DNA of 64,000 nt from Galbibacter sp048266365 (lineage in GTDB: Bacteria; Bacteroidota; Bacteroidia; Flavobacteriales; Flavobacteriaceae): the NCBI RefSeq assembly GCF_048266365.1, contig NZ_JBLWZP010000006.1:62001-126000 (forward strand), given 5' to 3'. Under the pieces are notes generated by a model. The model made no database searches, was not told the DNA's origin, and saw only the letters and a program-made list of their open reading frames with translations. Position numbers and translations under genes: made by a program. Positions 32,895 to 42,800 of this stretch are shown one piece after another. The first letter of the stretch is position 1. Each line of letters opens with the position of its first letter.

Positions 32895-33644
32895 CTAGTT
32901 TGCTTTGCTATAATTCGACCATATTGACAACAAAATATATAGAAAAATAACCAGTGGAATTCCGGCATACTGTAATAGAATTAACAATAGTAAAGCAGCT
33001 ATTAAAAATACATAGCGGATTGCATTTTCTTTGAATCCCCAGGTTTTAAATTTTAATGCAAACAACGGGATTCTGGCATTTAGGATATAGGTGGAAAAGA
33101 TTGTCAATCCAATTAAAAACCATTTATTCAATATTACCACATCAAAGGATCCTGGCTGAAAATACAACATTAACGGCAAAGAAAGTATAAGCAATGCATT
33201 TGCAGGGGTTGGTAGTCCTATAAAGGAGGAAGTTTGCTGGTCGTCTATATTAAATTTAGCCAGACGATACGCGGAACCTAAGCTTACCAATAGTCCAAAA
33301 AATGGCAAAAGATGCATTGTTGCCAATCCTTCACCCGGGTGCGCCCCTAGTATGGTTGTGCCTGGAATAAAGTTTTCTCCCAGACTCAATTGAAACAACT
33401 GATACAATACAATTCCAGGTACAACCCCGGAGGTCACTACATCAGCCAAAGAGTCCAACTGCAATCCTAATTCTCCTTCAACATTGAGAAGACGAGCTGC
33501 CATCCCATCAAAAAAATCAAAGAATATTCCGGCAAACACAAAATAAGCTGCTAGGATCAGGTGTCCTTGTACCGCCAAAATGACCGCAATAATACCAGCT
33601 GATAAATTTAATAAAGTAAGGGCGTTAGGAATATATCTTTTCAT
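32895..33644 (-). CDS. pssA: CDP-diacylglycerol-serine O-phosphatidyltransferase
   Basis: A 249-residue membrane enzyme making phosphatidylserine from CDP-diacylglycerol and serine. The CDP-alcohol phosphotransferase motif D-G-x2-A-R-x8-G-x3-D-x3-D is complete in DGMAARLLNVEGELGLQLDSLAD, spanning residues about 45-67. Hydrophobic segments number about eight (for example NALTLLNLSAGIIAVILAV, IFSTYILNARI, YVFLIAALLLLILL). The product is decarboxylated to phosphatidylethanolamine, the main phospholipid of Bacteroidetes. Motif and length favour PssA over phosphatidylglycerophosphate synthase. It is convergent with the META gene and divergent from lnt. Confidence 0.93.
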   Translation of the reverse strand: MKRYIPNALTLLNLSAGIIAVILAVQGHLILAAYFVFAGIFFDFFDGMAARLLNVEGELGLQLDSLADVVTSGVVPGIVLYQLFQLSLGENFIPGTTILGAHPGEGLATMHLLPFFGLLVSLGSAYRLAKFNIDDQQTSSFIGLPTPANALLILSLPLMLYFQPGSFDVVILNKWFLIGLTIFSTYILNARIPLFALKFKTWGFKENAIRYVFLIAALLLLILLQYAGIPLVIFLYILLSIWSNYSKAN

Positions 33645-33947
33645 GGTTTTTCACTTAGCTGTTAGTGCCGTAAAATTACAATTTAATTTTAATTTGACTC
33701 CCTAATTCTATGGAGCAGTCAACTTGTGCCTACTCAGCCGTCTAAGTATTGAATAGTAGAAAAAGAAAATCGATTGAATTCAAATCAGTGATTTTATGTG
33801 TGTCAATTAGCAAATCAACCTCTTGGTTCACTTCCGAACACCTCTACGCCATCCTTTTTAAGAACAAAAAATTAGTATTATCATACCAAAGTGATTCCCT
33901 ATGTGGTTTCAATAATTATTTGGATATTCGTACTCTAATTGAATTTC
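33645..33947. other. divergent intergenic region between pssA and lnt
   Basis: A 303-base gap. A 104-codon plus-strand open frame covers part of it but extends into lnt in another frame and has no recognisable domain, so I treat it as spurious. I found no convincing TAnnTTTG box for either gene, nor a hairpin or RNA gene. Confidence 0.45.
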
Positions 33948-35531
33948 ATGAAGAAAAATATCATTCTTGCATTGCTCTCCGGGTTACTGTTAGGGTTGTC
34001 ATGGCCCACCTATGGTGTGGCTCTATTAATCTTTATCGGATTTGTTCCCCTGTTATTAGCTGAAGAAAACATACGTAATTCCAACACCGGTAATAAGAAG
34101 CGTAAGGTATTTTTAACCGCTTATATGACATTTTTGATTTGGAATTCAATTACCACATGGTGGATTTGGTACTCCACCCCTTTTGGTATGTTATTCGCCA
34201 TTTTAGTGAATTCCCTACTCATGACCATTGTGTTTTTATTGTACCACATTGTTGCTAAAAGATTACCCGCAAAAATTCACTTGATTTTCTTAGCGGTTAT
34301 TTGGATGTCATTTGAAAAATTCCATCTCAATTGGGACTTTTCTTGGCCTTGGTTGAATCTTGGAAACGTGTTTTCAGAAAATATCAATTGGATACAATGG
34401 TATCAATACACAGGAGTCTTCGGAGGCAGTCTGTGGGTATGGCTGGTCAATATTGGACTTTTCAAAACCATGATACGGTTTAAATCTAATGCGAACACAA
34501 GACAATTAGGTATTGGAATCGGGAAGAATGTTCTAGTAATTGCTATTCCTATAATTATTTCATTATGGATTTTCCAAACCTACGAACCGGGAAAACAATA
34601 CGTTCAAGTCACCTTGTTACAGCCTAATATTGATCCCTATTCTGAAAAATACAACATTCAAAACACCCAAATGGCTCAGGATTTAATTACCTTGGCTTCA
34701 ACTGATATCAATGCACAAACTGATTATGTGATTGCCCCGGAGACTGCACTATCGCGCGGCACTTCGATTAAAAACTTTGATGTATCGCCAGAAAAACGAT
34801 TACTACAACAGTTTGTCGGCAAATACCCCGATCTACACTTTATCACAGGAGTTGATTTTTACAAGCATTATCCAAATAGTAGTAGACCTACACCCACGGC
34901 AAACCTTTATCCTCAAGGCTGGTTTGATTTTTACAATGCCGCAGTACAAATTGACCATGCTGGAAGTAGTCAAAAGTATATAAAGTCCAAATTAGTCGTT
35001 GGAGTTGAAACCTTTCCTTTTAAAAGTATACTTGAGCCCCTATTGGGCAATGTTATGTTAGATCTAGGAGGAACTGTTGCTATGAGAGCTACTCAAAAAG
35101 AACGGTCCGTCTTTAGCAATACCACGGAAACCATAAAGGTGGCACCTATTATATGTTATGAGTCCATTTATGGGGAGTTTGTTACTGGTTATGTTCAAAA
35201 GGGGGCGAATTTCTTAACCATCATCACTAATGACGCTTGGTGGAGTGATACGCAGGGCCATCAACAACATTTGAGTTATGCCAGACTCCGTGCTATAGAA
35301 ACGAGAAAAAGTGTTGCCAGAAGTGCAAACACCGGTATCTCGGCCTTTATCAACGAAAAAGGAGAAATTCTAAAGCAGCTAGGCTATTCTAAAAAAGGAA
35401 CTTTATCTGCTGCAGTTAGCACAAATGATAAAAAAACATTCTATGTGAAATACGGGGATTATATCGCTAGAATTTCTGCGTTATTTGCTGGAATGATATT
35501 CTTATTTGCAATCGCTAAGAAAAAAAAGTAA
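33948..35531 (+). CDS. lnt: apolipoprotein N-acyltransferase
   Basis: A 527-residue inner-membrane enzyme that adds the third acyl chain to lipoproteins. Six or so N-terminal membrane segments lead to a periplasmic nitrilase domain from about 215. The catalytic Glu is in VIAPETALS near 267, the Lys in YIKSKLVVGVETFPF near 347 and the Cys in APIICYESIYGEFV near 403. NDAWW follows. I choose the ATG at 33948 (MKKNIILALLSG); a TTG three codons earlier is also open but gives no extra homology. The window holds many lipoproteins (thioredoxin, GGT, META, YCF48-like) that would be clients. Confidence 0.93.
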   Translation: MKKNIILALLSGLLLGLSWPTYGVALLIFIGFVPLLLAEENIRNSNTGNKKRKVFLTAYMTFLIWNSITTWWIWYSTPFGMLFAILVNSLLMTIVFLLYHIVAKRLPAKIHLIFLAVIWMSFEKFHLNWDFSWPWLNLGNVFSENINWIQWYQYTGVFGGSLWVWLVNIGLFKTMIRFKSNANTRQLGIGIGKNVLVIAIPIIISLWIFQTYEPGKQYVQVTLLQPNIDPYSEKYNIQNTQMAQDLITLASTDINAQTDYVIAPETALSRGTSIKNFDVSPEKRLLQQFVGKYPDLHFITGVDFYKHYPNSSRPTPTANLYPQGWFDFYNAAVQIDHAGSSQKYIKSKLVVGVETFPFKSILEPLLGNVMLDLGGTVAMRATQKERSVFSNTTETIKVAPIICYESIYGEFVTGYVQKGANFLTIITNDAWWSDTQGHQQHLSYARLRAIETRKSVARSANTGISAFINEKGEILKQLGYSKKGTLSAAVSTNDKKTFYVKYGDYIARISALFAGMIFLFAIAKKKK

Positions 35532-35553
35532 TCCTCAATCCAGGCGCCATATC

Positions 35554-36591
35554 TTAATGGAAGCTCAGTTTAGAGATCCTTCCGTTGCCAGCTGCAAAAG
35601 CAGTACTGTCGTTTATGAACTTTAACGTATAGAAAGATTCATCGGACAACTGCTTCCAATTTGCTCCAGAGTCATTGGTAAACGAAATCCCCTTAAAACC
35701 TACCGCAATCAGTTCATTTGCTTGGCTTCCCGGGACGTATTGTACACAAGAGCGATATCCTGGTTGTTGTCCGTCAGCCACTAGCTGCCAAGTTCTTCCT
35801 CCGTCTTTGGTGAAGGCCTTATTAGCCTTGTTGAGATTTGGTTTGGAATAATCCCCTCCAATAATAAATCCGGTTTTTTCATCGTAAAAAGCTATGGAGT
35901 AAATTCCTTGGTTTGCATCCCCTTGCACTATTGGCGTATCAAATACTTCCCAAGTCTTGCCTTTATCCGGAGAATAAAAAACGCGTGCTTTAGATCCTCC
36001 TGTGGCAATCCAAGTATGATCTCCAACAACGGCAATGTTTGTATTGCTAGCGGCAAAGGCATACTCGCCTTCAACTTGATCTGGCAAGATGTTACAATTA
36101 AGTTTATTCCATGTCTGACCTCCATCTCTGGTAATAATTATTGACAAACATCCATGAGTAGGATCCCCTACTGCAATTCCTTCTTGATCATTCCAAAATT
36201 GCATAGCATCGTAGAACACCTGTTCTCCTTCTTCTTTATAGACCACTTCCATATCGCCTTGATCTCCTGTTTTATACAACAATGCAGGACTTTCTATGGT
36301 GAGCATAAAAAAGTCCGTACTGGTTGAGGCGACAGCTCTAAATTCCAATTCAAGGCTATCTGGTCCTATTTGCTTCGAAACCGTTTTATTTGCTTGCGTA
36401 TTGTAGATGCCAAAAGTGTTATTAGAACCTGCAAACCCAAGATTCCCTTGCATTAAGGTAATGGCTCTTATACTGGTGGTATCGAGATAAAGATCTTGAA
36501 CATCTACTGCTGTATACTGGTGTGGGACATAGGGTTGGTTAACGCATGAACCTACAAGTACCCCTAACAAAATTAAAATAAGTTTCTGCAT
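35554..36591 (-). CDS. YCF48-like beta-propeller lipoprotein
   Basis: A 345-residue putative lipoprotein with lipobox (LLGVLVGSC, Cys16). The rest is a seven-blade-like beta-propeller: repeated short Asp-box/BNR motifs such as SITRDGGQTWNKL, FYSPDKGKTWEVF, FTKDGGRTWQLV and FTNDSGANWKQL, each with D-x-G-x-T-W spacing. These resemble YCF48 (HCF136) and sialidase-type propellers. The homologue annotation 'oxidoreductase' found in databases rests on no active-site motif that I can see. It most likely binds protein or glycan in the envelope. It is convergent with lnt, with stop codons 23 bases apart, and divergent from the RNA methyltransferase. Confidence 0.85.
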   Translation of the reverse strand: MQKLILILLGVLVGSCVNQPYVPHQYTAVDVQDLYLDTTSIRAITLMQGNLGFAGSNNTFGIYNTQANKTVSKQIGPDSLELEFRAVASTSTDFFMLTIESPALLYKTGDQGDMEVVYKEEGEQVFYDAMQFWNDQEGIAVGDPTHGCLSIIITRDGGQTWNKLNCNILPDQVEGEYAFAASNTNIAVVGDHTWIATGGSKARVFYSPDKGKTWEVFDTPIVQGDANQGIYSIAFYDEKTGFIIGGDYSKPNLNKANKAFTKDGGRTWQLVADGQQPGYRSCVQYVPGSQANELIAVGFKGISFTNDSGANWKQLSDESFYTLKFINDSTAFAAGNGRISKLSFH

Positions 36592-36643
36592 AATACGCGT
36601 ATATTTCTTTGCATAAAAATAAGTTTAATAGTTCACAAAGCAA

Positions 36644-36651
36644 TACCTTTG
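36644..36651 (+). promoter_or_regulatory. -7 box for the RsmB-endonuclease operon
   Basis: TACCTTTG fits TAnnTTTG, 52 bases before the start codon. The region where a TTG should sit holds GTTTA. Confidence 0.45.
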
Positions 36652-36703
36652 CACTCAAATTATACAACCGGCAATTGGTTGAACTAAAACATTCAAAATA
36701 TTT

Positions 36704-37918
36704 ATGCGACTTCACAGAAATCTTGTATATGCTGTCATTGACGGACTCCAGCTTATTTTTAATGAAGGTAAGTATGCAGATAAAGTTGTAGAACAACTCC
36801 TTAAGCGAGATAAACGTTGGGGTGCGCGAGATCGTGGTTTTATAGCTGAAACTACCTATGACATCGTCAGATGGAAACGATTATATGCGGAGATCGCAGA
36901 GGTAAAAGAACCTTATACCAGAGAAAACCTGTGGCGAATCTTTGCAGTATGGGCAGTACTGAAAGGTGTACGCCTGCCGGATTGGAAACAATTAGAAGGC
37001 ACACCCAGTAGACGAATCAAAGGGAGATTTGACGAACTCAACAAAATACGCAAATACCGTGAATCCATTGCGGATTGGATGGATGCTTTAGCTGTTAAAG
37101 AACTCGGTGAAAACGTATGGGAAAAGGAAATTCACGCCTTAAACCAACAAGCAGAAGTTATTATTAGGGTAAACAGATTAAAAACTGATAAGAAAACACT
37201 TCAAAAGCTACTTCGTGAGGACAATATCGATACAGATTTTATAAAGAATTATCCAGATGCACTAGTCTTAAAGGAGAGGGCAAATATTTTTAAAACAGAG
37301 GCTTTTCAAAACGGACTCTTTGAAGTGCAAGACGCCTCATCGCAGCTTGTAGCTGAATTATTAGATGTTTCCCCAGGAATGCGTGTTGCCGATTGTTGTG
37401 CAGGTGCCGGAGGGAAAACGCTACACCTGGCTTCGAAAATGGAGAACAAAGGTCAGATCGTTGCTTTGGATATTTACAGCAATAAATTGAACGAGCTCAA
37501 AAGACGCGCTCGCAGAAACGGTGCTCACAACATAGAAACTAGAGCAATTGATTCAAGTAAGGTTATTAAAAAACTTCACAATTCAATGGATCGAGTACTA
37601 ATCGATGCCCCTTGCAGTGGACTTGGTGTTTTGCGAAGAAATCCAGATGCTAAATGGAAGCTTCAGCCTGAGTTTCTCGATACTATTAGACAAACACAAC
37701 AAGAGATTTTAGCGAGTTATTCCAAATTGCTAAAAGTGGGCGGTAAAATGGTTTATGCCACATGTTCTATTCTACCCTCTGAAAATCAAGAACAGGTAGC
37801 TTCCTTTTTGGAATCAGAAGACGGAAAAAACTACAAACTCATTAAGGATAAAAAAATACTTGCCTGCGAAGCGGGGTTTGATGGCTTCTATATGGCCCTC
37901 TTGGAAAAAACCAGCTAA
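36704..37918 (+). CDS. RsmB/NOP-type rRNA (cytosine-C5) methyltransferase
   Basis: A 404-residue RNA m5C methyltransferase. The N-terminal part (to about 150) is helical, like RsmB. The Rossmann SAM domain has CAGAGGKTLHLASKM (motif I) near 228-242, and the two catalytic cysteines are Cys304 in DAPCSGLGVLRRNPDAKW and Cys354 in YATCSILPSENQEQV. It methylates rRNA or tRNA cytosines. The exact target (16S C967 in RsmB) is inferred. It precedes the endonuclease gene by 16 bases in an operon and has a candidate promoter box. No PUA/ANTAR domain is seen; length is normal. Confidence 0.92.
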   Translation: MRLHRNLVYAVIDGLQLIFNEGKYADKVVEQLLKRDKRWGARDRGFIAETTYDIVRWKRLYAEIAEVKEPYTRENLWRIFAVWAVLKGVRLPDWKQLEGTPSRRIKGRFDELNKIRKYRESIADWMDALAVKELGENVWEKEIHALNQQAEVIIRVNRLKTDKKTLQKLLREDNIDTDFIKNYPDALVLKERANIFKTEAFQNGLFEVQDASSQLVAELLDVSPGMRVADCCAGAGGKTLHLASKMENKGQIVALDIYSNKLNELKRRARRNGAHNIETRAIDSSKVIKKLHNSMDRVLIDAPCSGLGVLRRNPDAKWKLQPEFLDTIRQTQQEILASYSKLLKVGGKMVYATCSILPSENQEQVASFLESEDGKNYKLIKDKKILACEAGFDGFYMALLEKTS

Positions 37919-37934
37919 AAAAGGTGCTCAACTT

Positions 37935-38747
37935 ATGACTTTTATGCAATCAACCACACCAAGACTATTAGTTGCCCTTTTAGGGATTGTAGTGCTTTTC
38001 TTTGGTTGTAAAGACAGTGAAAAGAAACTTAAAAAAGTAACTAATTCTCAGTCTGATAGCAGTAATATAGCATTTCATATCCCATCAGATATACAGGACT
38101 ATTACAAACAGATCAATTTTAATCAAACAGGCGATGCCTTGTATGATGACCTAGCTGCCACCACAATTGCCAAGCATGTCAATATTCAGAGTTATAGTGC
38201 GCGACATAAGCACCTTTACGATGTTGATGGTAATCCCAAATACGGAGACAGCGTTATTTTAATGTATTCGGGTGAAATCCGTTTTTGGAAGGAATACATC
38301 TCTGGAGGCAACCATTATAAGCCGCAGTCTTTTAATACAGAACATGTATATCCGCAGTCATTAATTATCAATACAGCTAAAGGTGATTTACATCATTTAA
38401 GAGTATGCGACAGACAGGTCAACTCCAAACGCGGCAATCTTCCATTCACGGACGGCCAAGGAGCTTATAAACTAAAAGGTAAATCATGGTACCCCGGAGA
38501 GCGTTGGGAAGGCGATGTCGCTAGAATGATCATGTATCTAAACTTGCGCTACGCTGAATCCTTTGAAGATGTTGGTTCTCTTGAACTCTTTCTTAAATGG
38601 AATGCTAAAGATCCCGTTAGTGAATTTGAAATTCAGCGAAATAACCGAATCGAAAAAGTTCAAGGAAATAGAAATCCATTCATTGACAATCCCTATTTAG
38701 CTACCATCATCTGGGGAGGAATTCAAGCCAATAATCGCTGGGATTAA
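37935..38747 (+). CDS. endonuclease I family secreted nuclease
   Basis: A 270-residue nuclease of the EndA/NucM (endonuclease I) family. The N-terminus is a signal or lipoprotein anchor (TTPRLLVALLGIVVLFFGC, lipobox Cys near 24), so it acts outside the cytoplasm. The family core is NTEHVYPQSLI, then DLHHLRVCDRQVNSKRGNLPF and GDVARMIMYLNLRYAE, giving the His-Asn metal-dependent active site. These enzymes degrade nucleic acids non-specifically, for nutrition. Homologous frame extends 25 codons upstream through the end of the methyltransferase, but MTFMQSTTP is where a signal peptide starts, so I use 37935. A hairpin terminator follows. Confidence 0.9.
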   Translation: MTFMQSTTPRLLVALLGIVVLFFGCKDSEKKLKKVTNSQSDSSNIAFHIPSDIQDYYKQINFNQTGDALYDDLAATTIAKHVNIQSYSARHKHLYDVDGNPKYGDSVILMYSGEIRFWKEYISGGNHYKPQSFNTEHVYPQSLIINTAKGDLHHLRVCDRQVNSKRGNLPFTDGQGAYKLKGKSWYPGERWEGDVARMIMYLNLRYAESFEDVGSLELFLKWNAKDPVSEFEIQRNNRIEKVQGNRNPFIDNPYLATIIWGGIQANNRWD

Positions 38748-38789
38748 GTTGTAAACCTACACTTTAGTTAGCTGTATGTATCTAGCTTT

Positions 38790-38815
38790 AAATGTGATTT
38801 TTAGAAATCACATTT
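38790..38815 (+). terminator. hairpin terminator after the endonuclease gene
   Basis: Perfect AAATGTGATTT / AAATCACATTT inverted repeat with a 4-base loop, then ATTCTGATTTG. Strong stem, modest T run. Confidence 0.65.
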
Positions 38816-38943
38816 ATTCTGATTTGGAATCGACTAATTCAAAAATAACCAACATCTCACCTCACCAACTTTTCTACAAAAGACACCACACAACAAGTCT
38901 TATTCTTAACATATTTACTCCTGCTCCTATTTCCAATTTTAAC

Positions 38944-38951
38944 TATCTTTG
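38944..38951 (+). promoter_or_regulatory. -7 box for the GDSL hydrolase gene
   Basis: TATCTTTG fits TAnnTTTG, 32 bases before the start codon. No TTG at the expected distance. Confidence 0.4.
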
Positions 38952-38983
38952 GTTGGACTTGAATATTCATAAACACCACTGAA

Positions 38984-39670
38984 ATGAAAAAATTACTTTT
39001 AATGACCCTTATGCTTAGCTTCTTACAATCCTTTAGCCAACAAACAGCAACAGAGTTTGCCAACTTTAAAAAATACGCTGAACAAAACGCTGCACTTTCT
39101 CTTACCAAGGCCAAGGAGAATCGAGTGGTTTTCATGGGAAATTCAATTACCGAAGGTTGGATCAATGCCCGTCCGGAATTTTTTAAAGACAATCCATATA
39201 TTGACCGAGGGATCAGTGGACAGACTACCTCACAGATGCTACTTCGCTTTAGAAGAGATGTCATTGATCTTAACCCTGAAGTTGTGACCTTTTTAGCTGG
39301 AATTAACGATATCGCAGAAAATACCGGCCCAATTGCCTTAGAAGATATTTTCGGAAATATCATCTCCATGGTTGAGCTTGCTCAGGCCAATAACATTCAG
39401 CCTGTAATTTGTTCCGTTTTGCCTTCGAACAACTTTCCTTGGAGACCTTCAATCAAACCAGCAGACAAAGTCATCGAGCTAAACAAAATGCTAAAAGAAT
39501 ATGCTGATAATAACCAAATCGTTTATGTCGACTATTATGCAGCTATGGTCAATGACCAAAAAGGCTTAAGCCCAGAATTAGCACACGACGGCGTACACCC
39601 TACTTCAGAAGGCTACGCGATCATGGAACCCCTTGTTGTTGCCGGAATTAAAAAGGCCTTGAAAAAATAA
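38984..39670 (+). CDS. SGNH/GDSL-family secreted hydrolase
   Basis: A 228-residue esterase/lipase-fold protein. A signal peptide (MKKLLLMTLMLSFLQSFSQQ) is followed by the SGNH blocks: block I FMGNSITEGW with nucleophile Ser54, block II ISGQTTSQML, block III FLAGINDIA and block V HDGVHPTSEGY with catalytic Asp and His near 200-203. This puts it in the periplasm or outside. Families of this type deacetylate glycans, rhamnogalacturonan or lipids; no substrate can be chosen here. It is a single gene with a weak -7 box upstream and a terminator downstream. Confidence 0.9.
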   Translation: MKKLLLMTLMLSFLQSFSQQTATEFANFKKYAEQNAALSLTKAKENRVVFMGNSITEGWINARPEFFKDNPYIDRGISGQTTSQMLLRFRRDVIDLNPEVVTFLAGINDIAENTGPIALEDIFGNIISMVELAQANNIQPVICSVLPSNNFPWRPSIKPADKVIELNKMLKEYADNNQIVYVDYYAAMVNDQKGLSPELAHDGVHPTSEGYAIMEPLVVAGIKKALKK

Positions 39671-39676
39671 ATCACT

Positions 39677-39706
39677 AAGAGCAATTTAAAAACATGCGCT
39701 CTTTTT
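39677..39706 (+). terminator. weak intrinsic terminator after the GDSL hydrolase gene
   Basis: AAGAGC / GCTCTT stem with a 15-base loop, followed by TTTTTC. Confidence 0.55.
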
Positions 39707-39793
39707 CAGGTATTGTACAGCTGCTAACTCCCATGTGGTTGACAGCTGTATTGACGCGAACATTTTGAATTCAAAATCACCAAATATATGTAG

Positions 39794-39823
39794 TTCAAAA
39801 TAGGATAGAATTACTTAAATTTG
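39794..39823 (+). promoter_or_regulatory. candidate promoter for purL
   Basis: TTC at 39794-39796 (a near match to TTG), 19 bases, then TAAATTTG at 39816-39823. The start codon is 53 bases downstream. Confidence 0.5.
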
Positions 39824-39876
39824 CACTTTATTTTATACAACTGGTCTCATTAAAAAGACATAAACACAGCAACCCT

Positions 39877-42800
39877 ATGATTCTTTTCTTCGGAAACCCG
39901 AAAACTAAGGTTTACGCCGTTCAAACCAATAGCGAACTTTCTACGGAGGATAATTCAAAATTAGTTTGGTTATTTGGCGATCAGCCAAAAATAGATTCGG
40001 CGTCCATTGACGCTTTTTTTATTGGTCCTCGAGCAGCAATGATTACCCCATGGAGTACCAATGCAGTGGAAATCACTCAAAACATGGACATTCGAGGAAT
40101 TATTCGAATCGAAGAATTTCTATCGTGTTCCAATGACACCAAGGATTTTGATGTAATGTTATCTCAAAAATTTGATTCCCTAAATCAATCCATCTTCCAA
40201 GTGGATATTAAACCGGAATCAATTCAAGAAATCGAGGATATAGAGGCCTACAATTTAAAAGAGGGGTTATCTTTAAATGAAGAAGAGGTTGATTATTTAA
40301 ATCAACTGGCAAAAAAGTTAGGTCGTAAATTAACCGATTCAGAGGTTTTTGGTTTTTCTCAGGTCAATTCAGAACACTGTAGACACAAAATTTTCAACGG
40401 GACTTTTGTTATTGATGGTCAAGAAAAAGAGCTTTCGCTTTTTAAAATGATTAAAAAAACCTCGGAAGAAAATCCCAATACTATTGTTTCAGCATATAAG
40501 GATAATGTTGCCTTCTTAAAAGGGCCTAAGGCTACTCAATTTGCGCCTAAATCTGCTGAAAAACCCGATTTCTACCAAGAAAAAGAATACGACTCTGTAC
40601 TTTCAATTAAAGCAGAAACCCATAACTTCCCTACCACAGTAGAACCTTTTAACGGTGCTGCTACTGGGTCTGGAGGAGAAATACGGGACCGTCTAGCCGG
40701 TGGAAAAGGTTCCTTACCATTAGCGGGATCGGCAGTTTATATGACTTCATACTCAAGACTCGATAAAGACAGAACATGGGAAAATAATATGTCCGAGCGA
40801 AAATGGTTATATCAAACCCCTATTGACATTCTTATAAAAGCTTCAAATGGAGCATCAGATTTTGGAAATAAATTCGGTCAACCCCTTATTAGTGGCTCAG
40901 TTCTAACCTTTGAACATGATGAGGCACATGATGAACTTGGAGAAAAGGCTAGAAAACTGGGCTTCGACAAAGTCATTATGCTTGCAGGAGGAATTGGATA
41001 TGGAAAACTATCACAAGCTATAAAAGGAAAACCACAGGCCAGCGATAAAATTATCGTATTGGGAGGTGAGAACTACCGCATCGGAATGGGTGGTGCCGCT
41101 GTTTCTTCTGCAGATACCGGTGAATTCAGTAGCGGAATAGAACTCAACGCCGTACAACGTTCCAACCCAGAGATGCAAAAACGTGTTGCAAATACTGTAA
41201 GAGGTATGGTTGAAAGTGATGAGAATACGATTGTTTCCATCCACGATCACGGTGCTGGAGGACATTTAAACTGCCTATCTGAACTAGTAGAGGATACCGG
41301 TGGAAACATCGATCTGGACAAACTTCCGGTTGGAGACCCTACCCTATCTGCTAAAGAAATTATCGGTAACGAATCTCAGGAACGCATGGGACTTGTTATT
41401 GGAGAACAACACAAAGACAAACTAATCAAAGTAGCCGAACGTGAACGTACTCCACTATACGAGGTAGGTGAGGTGACCGAGGATCAAGTATTTAGTTTCC
41501 AATCTAAATCTAGTGGTGAAAAACCTATGGATTTAGCGCTTTCCGATATGTTCGGAAGTTCCCCTAAAACCATAATGACCGACAGAACAATTAAAAGAGC
41601 ATATAAGGATCAACCCTATACCCTTGAGAATCTCAACAGCTATCTAGAGGCTTTATTACAATTGGAAGCCGTTGGAAGCAAGGATTGGTTAACCAATAAG
41701 GTTGACCGTTGTGTAACCGGACTTGTTGCTAAACAACAATGTGCCGGACCACTTCAACTTCCTTTAAACAACTGTGGTGTTATGGCCCTGGATTATAAAG
41801 GAAAACACGGGATTGCATCCTCCATTGGACATTCACCTATCTCAGCGCTTATTGATCCGGTAGCAGGAAGTAGAAACTCAATAGGCGAGGCGCTAACCAA
41901 CATCGTTTGGGCTCCGCTTGAAGAAGGACTTAAATCTGTCTCCCTATCAGCGAACTGGATGTGGGCTTGTAAAAATGAAGGCGAAGATGCACGTTTATAC
42001 AAAGCAGTAGAAGGCTGTTCTGAGTTTGCTATTGCCCTTGGGATTAACATCCCAACCGGTAAAGACTCCCTATCAATGAAACAAAAATATCCCGATGACG
42101 AAATCATCGCACCGGGAACAGTTATTATCTCTGCTGGAGGACATTGTAGCGATATTAAAAAGGTAATTGAACCTGTATTAAAACAAAATGCTGGTAGTCT
42201 TTATTATATCAACATGTCAGAGGATCAGTTTAAACTTGGAGGTTCTTCTTTTGGACAAATCATTGGTACCATTGGAAGTCAGGCGCCTACGGTAACCAAT
42301 CCAGATGGTTTTAAAAATACATTCAACACCCTACAAGAACTCATTAAAAATGATCAGATTGCTGCGGGACACGATATCGGAAGTGGAGGTTTAATCACCA
42401 CCTTATTGGAAATGTGTTTTGCAAACACCAATTTGGGAGCACAACTCAACTTATCAGCACTAGGAGAACAAGATTCTATAAAAGTACTCTTCAATGAGAA
42501 TATTGGTGTCGTTGTTCAGGCTAATGATGATGCTGAAATTGAGGATACTTTTGAAAAGGCAGGGATTAAAGCGTACAAAATAGGCCAAACAATAGAAGGA
42601 GATCGACTTCAGATCGTAAATAATGACGATCGCTTCTCTTTCAGTGTAAGCCATCTTAGAGATGTATGGTTTAAGACTTCACATTTACTCGATCAAAAAC
42701 AGACTAAAAACGGTCTTGCCACCGAGCGATACAACAATTATAAAGCTCAACCGCTACGCTATGATTTCCCAAAACACTTTAGCGGAAAAATTGAGCAATT

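Noticed and set aside
33749..34063. 104-codon plus-strand open frame between pssA and lnt
   Set aside because: It overlaps the 5' end of lnt in another frame and has no domain, signal peptide or protein-like composition; lnt homology starts at 33948.
38776..38982. 68-codon frame before the GDSL hydrolase gene
   Set aside because: It crosses the hairpin terminator and the -7 box, and its composition is not protein-like.
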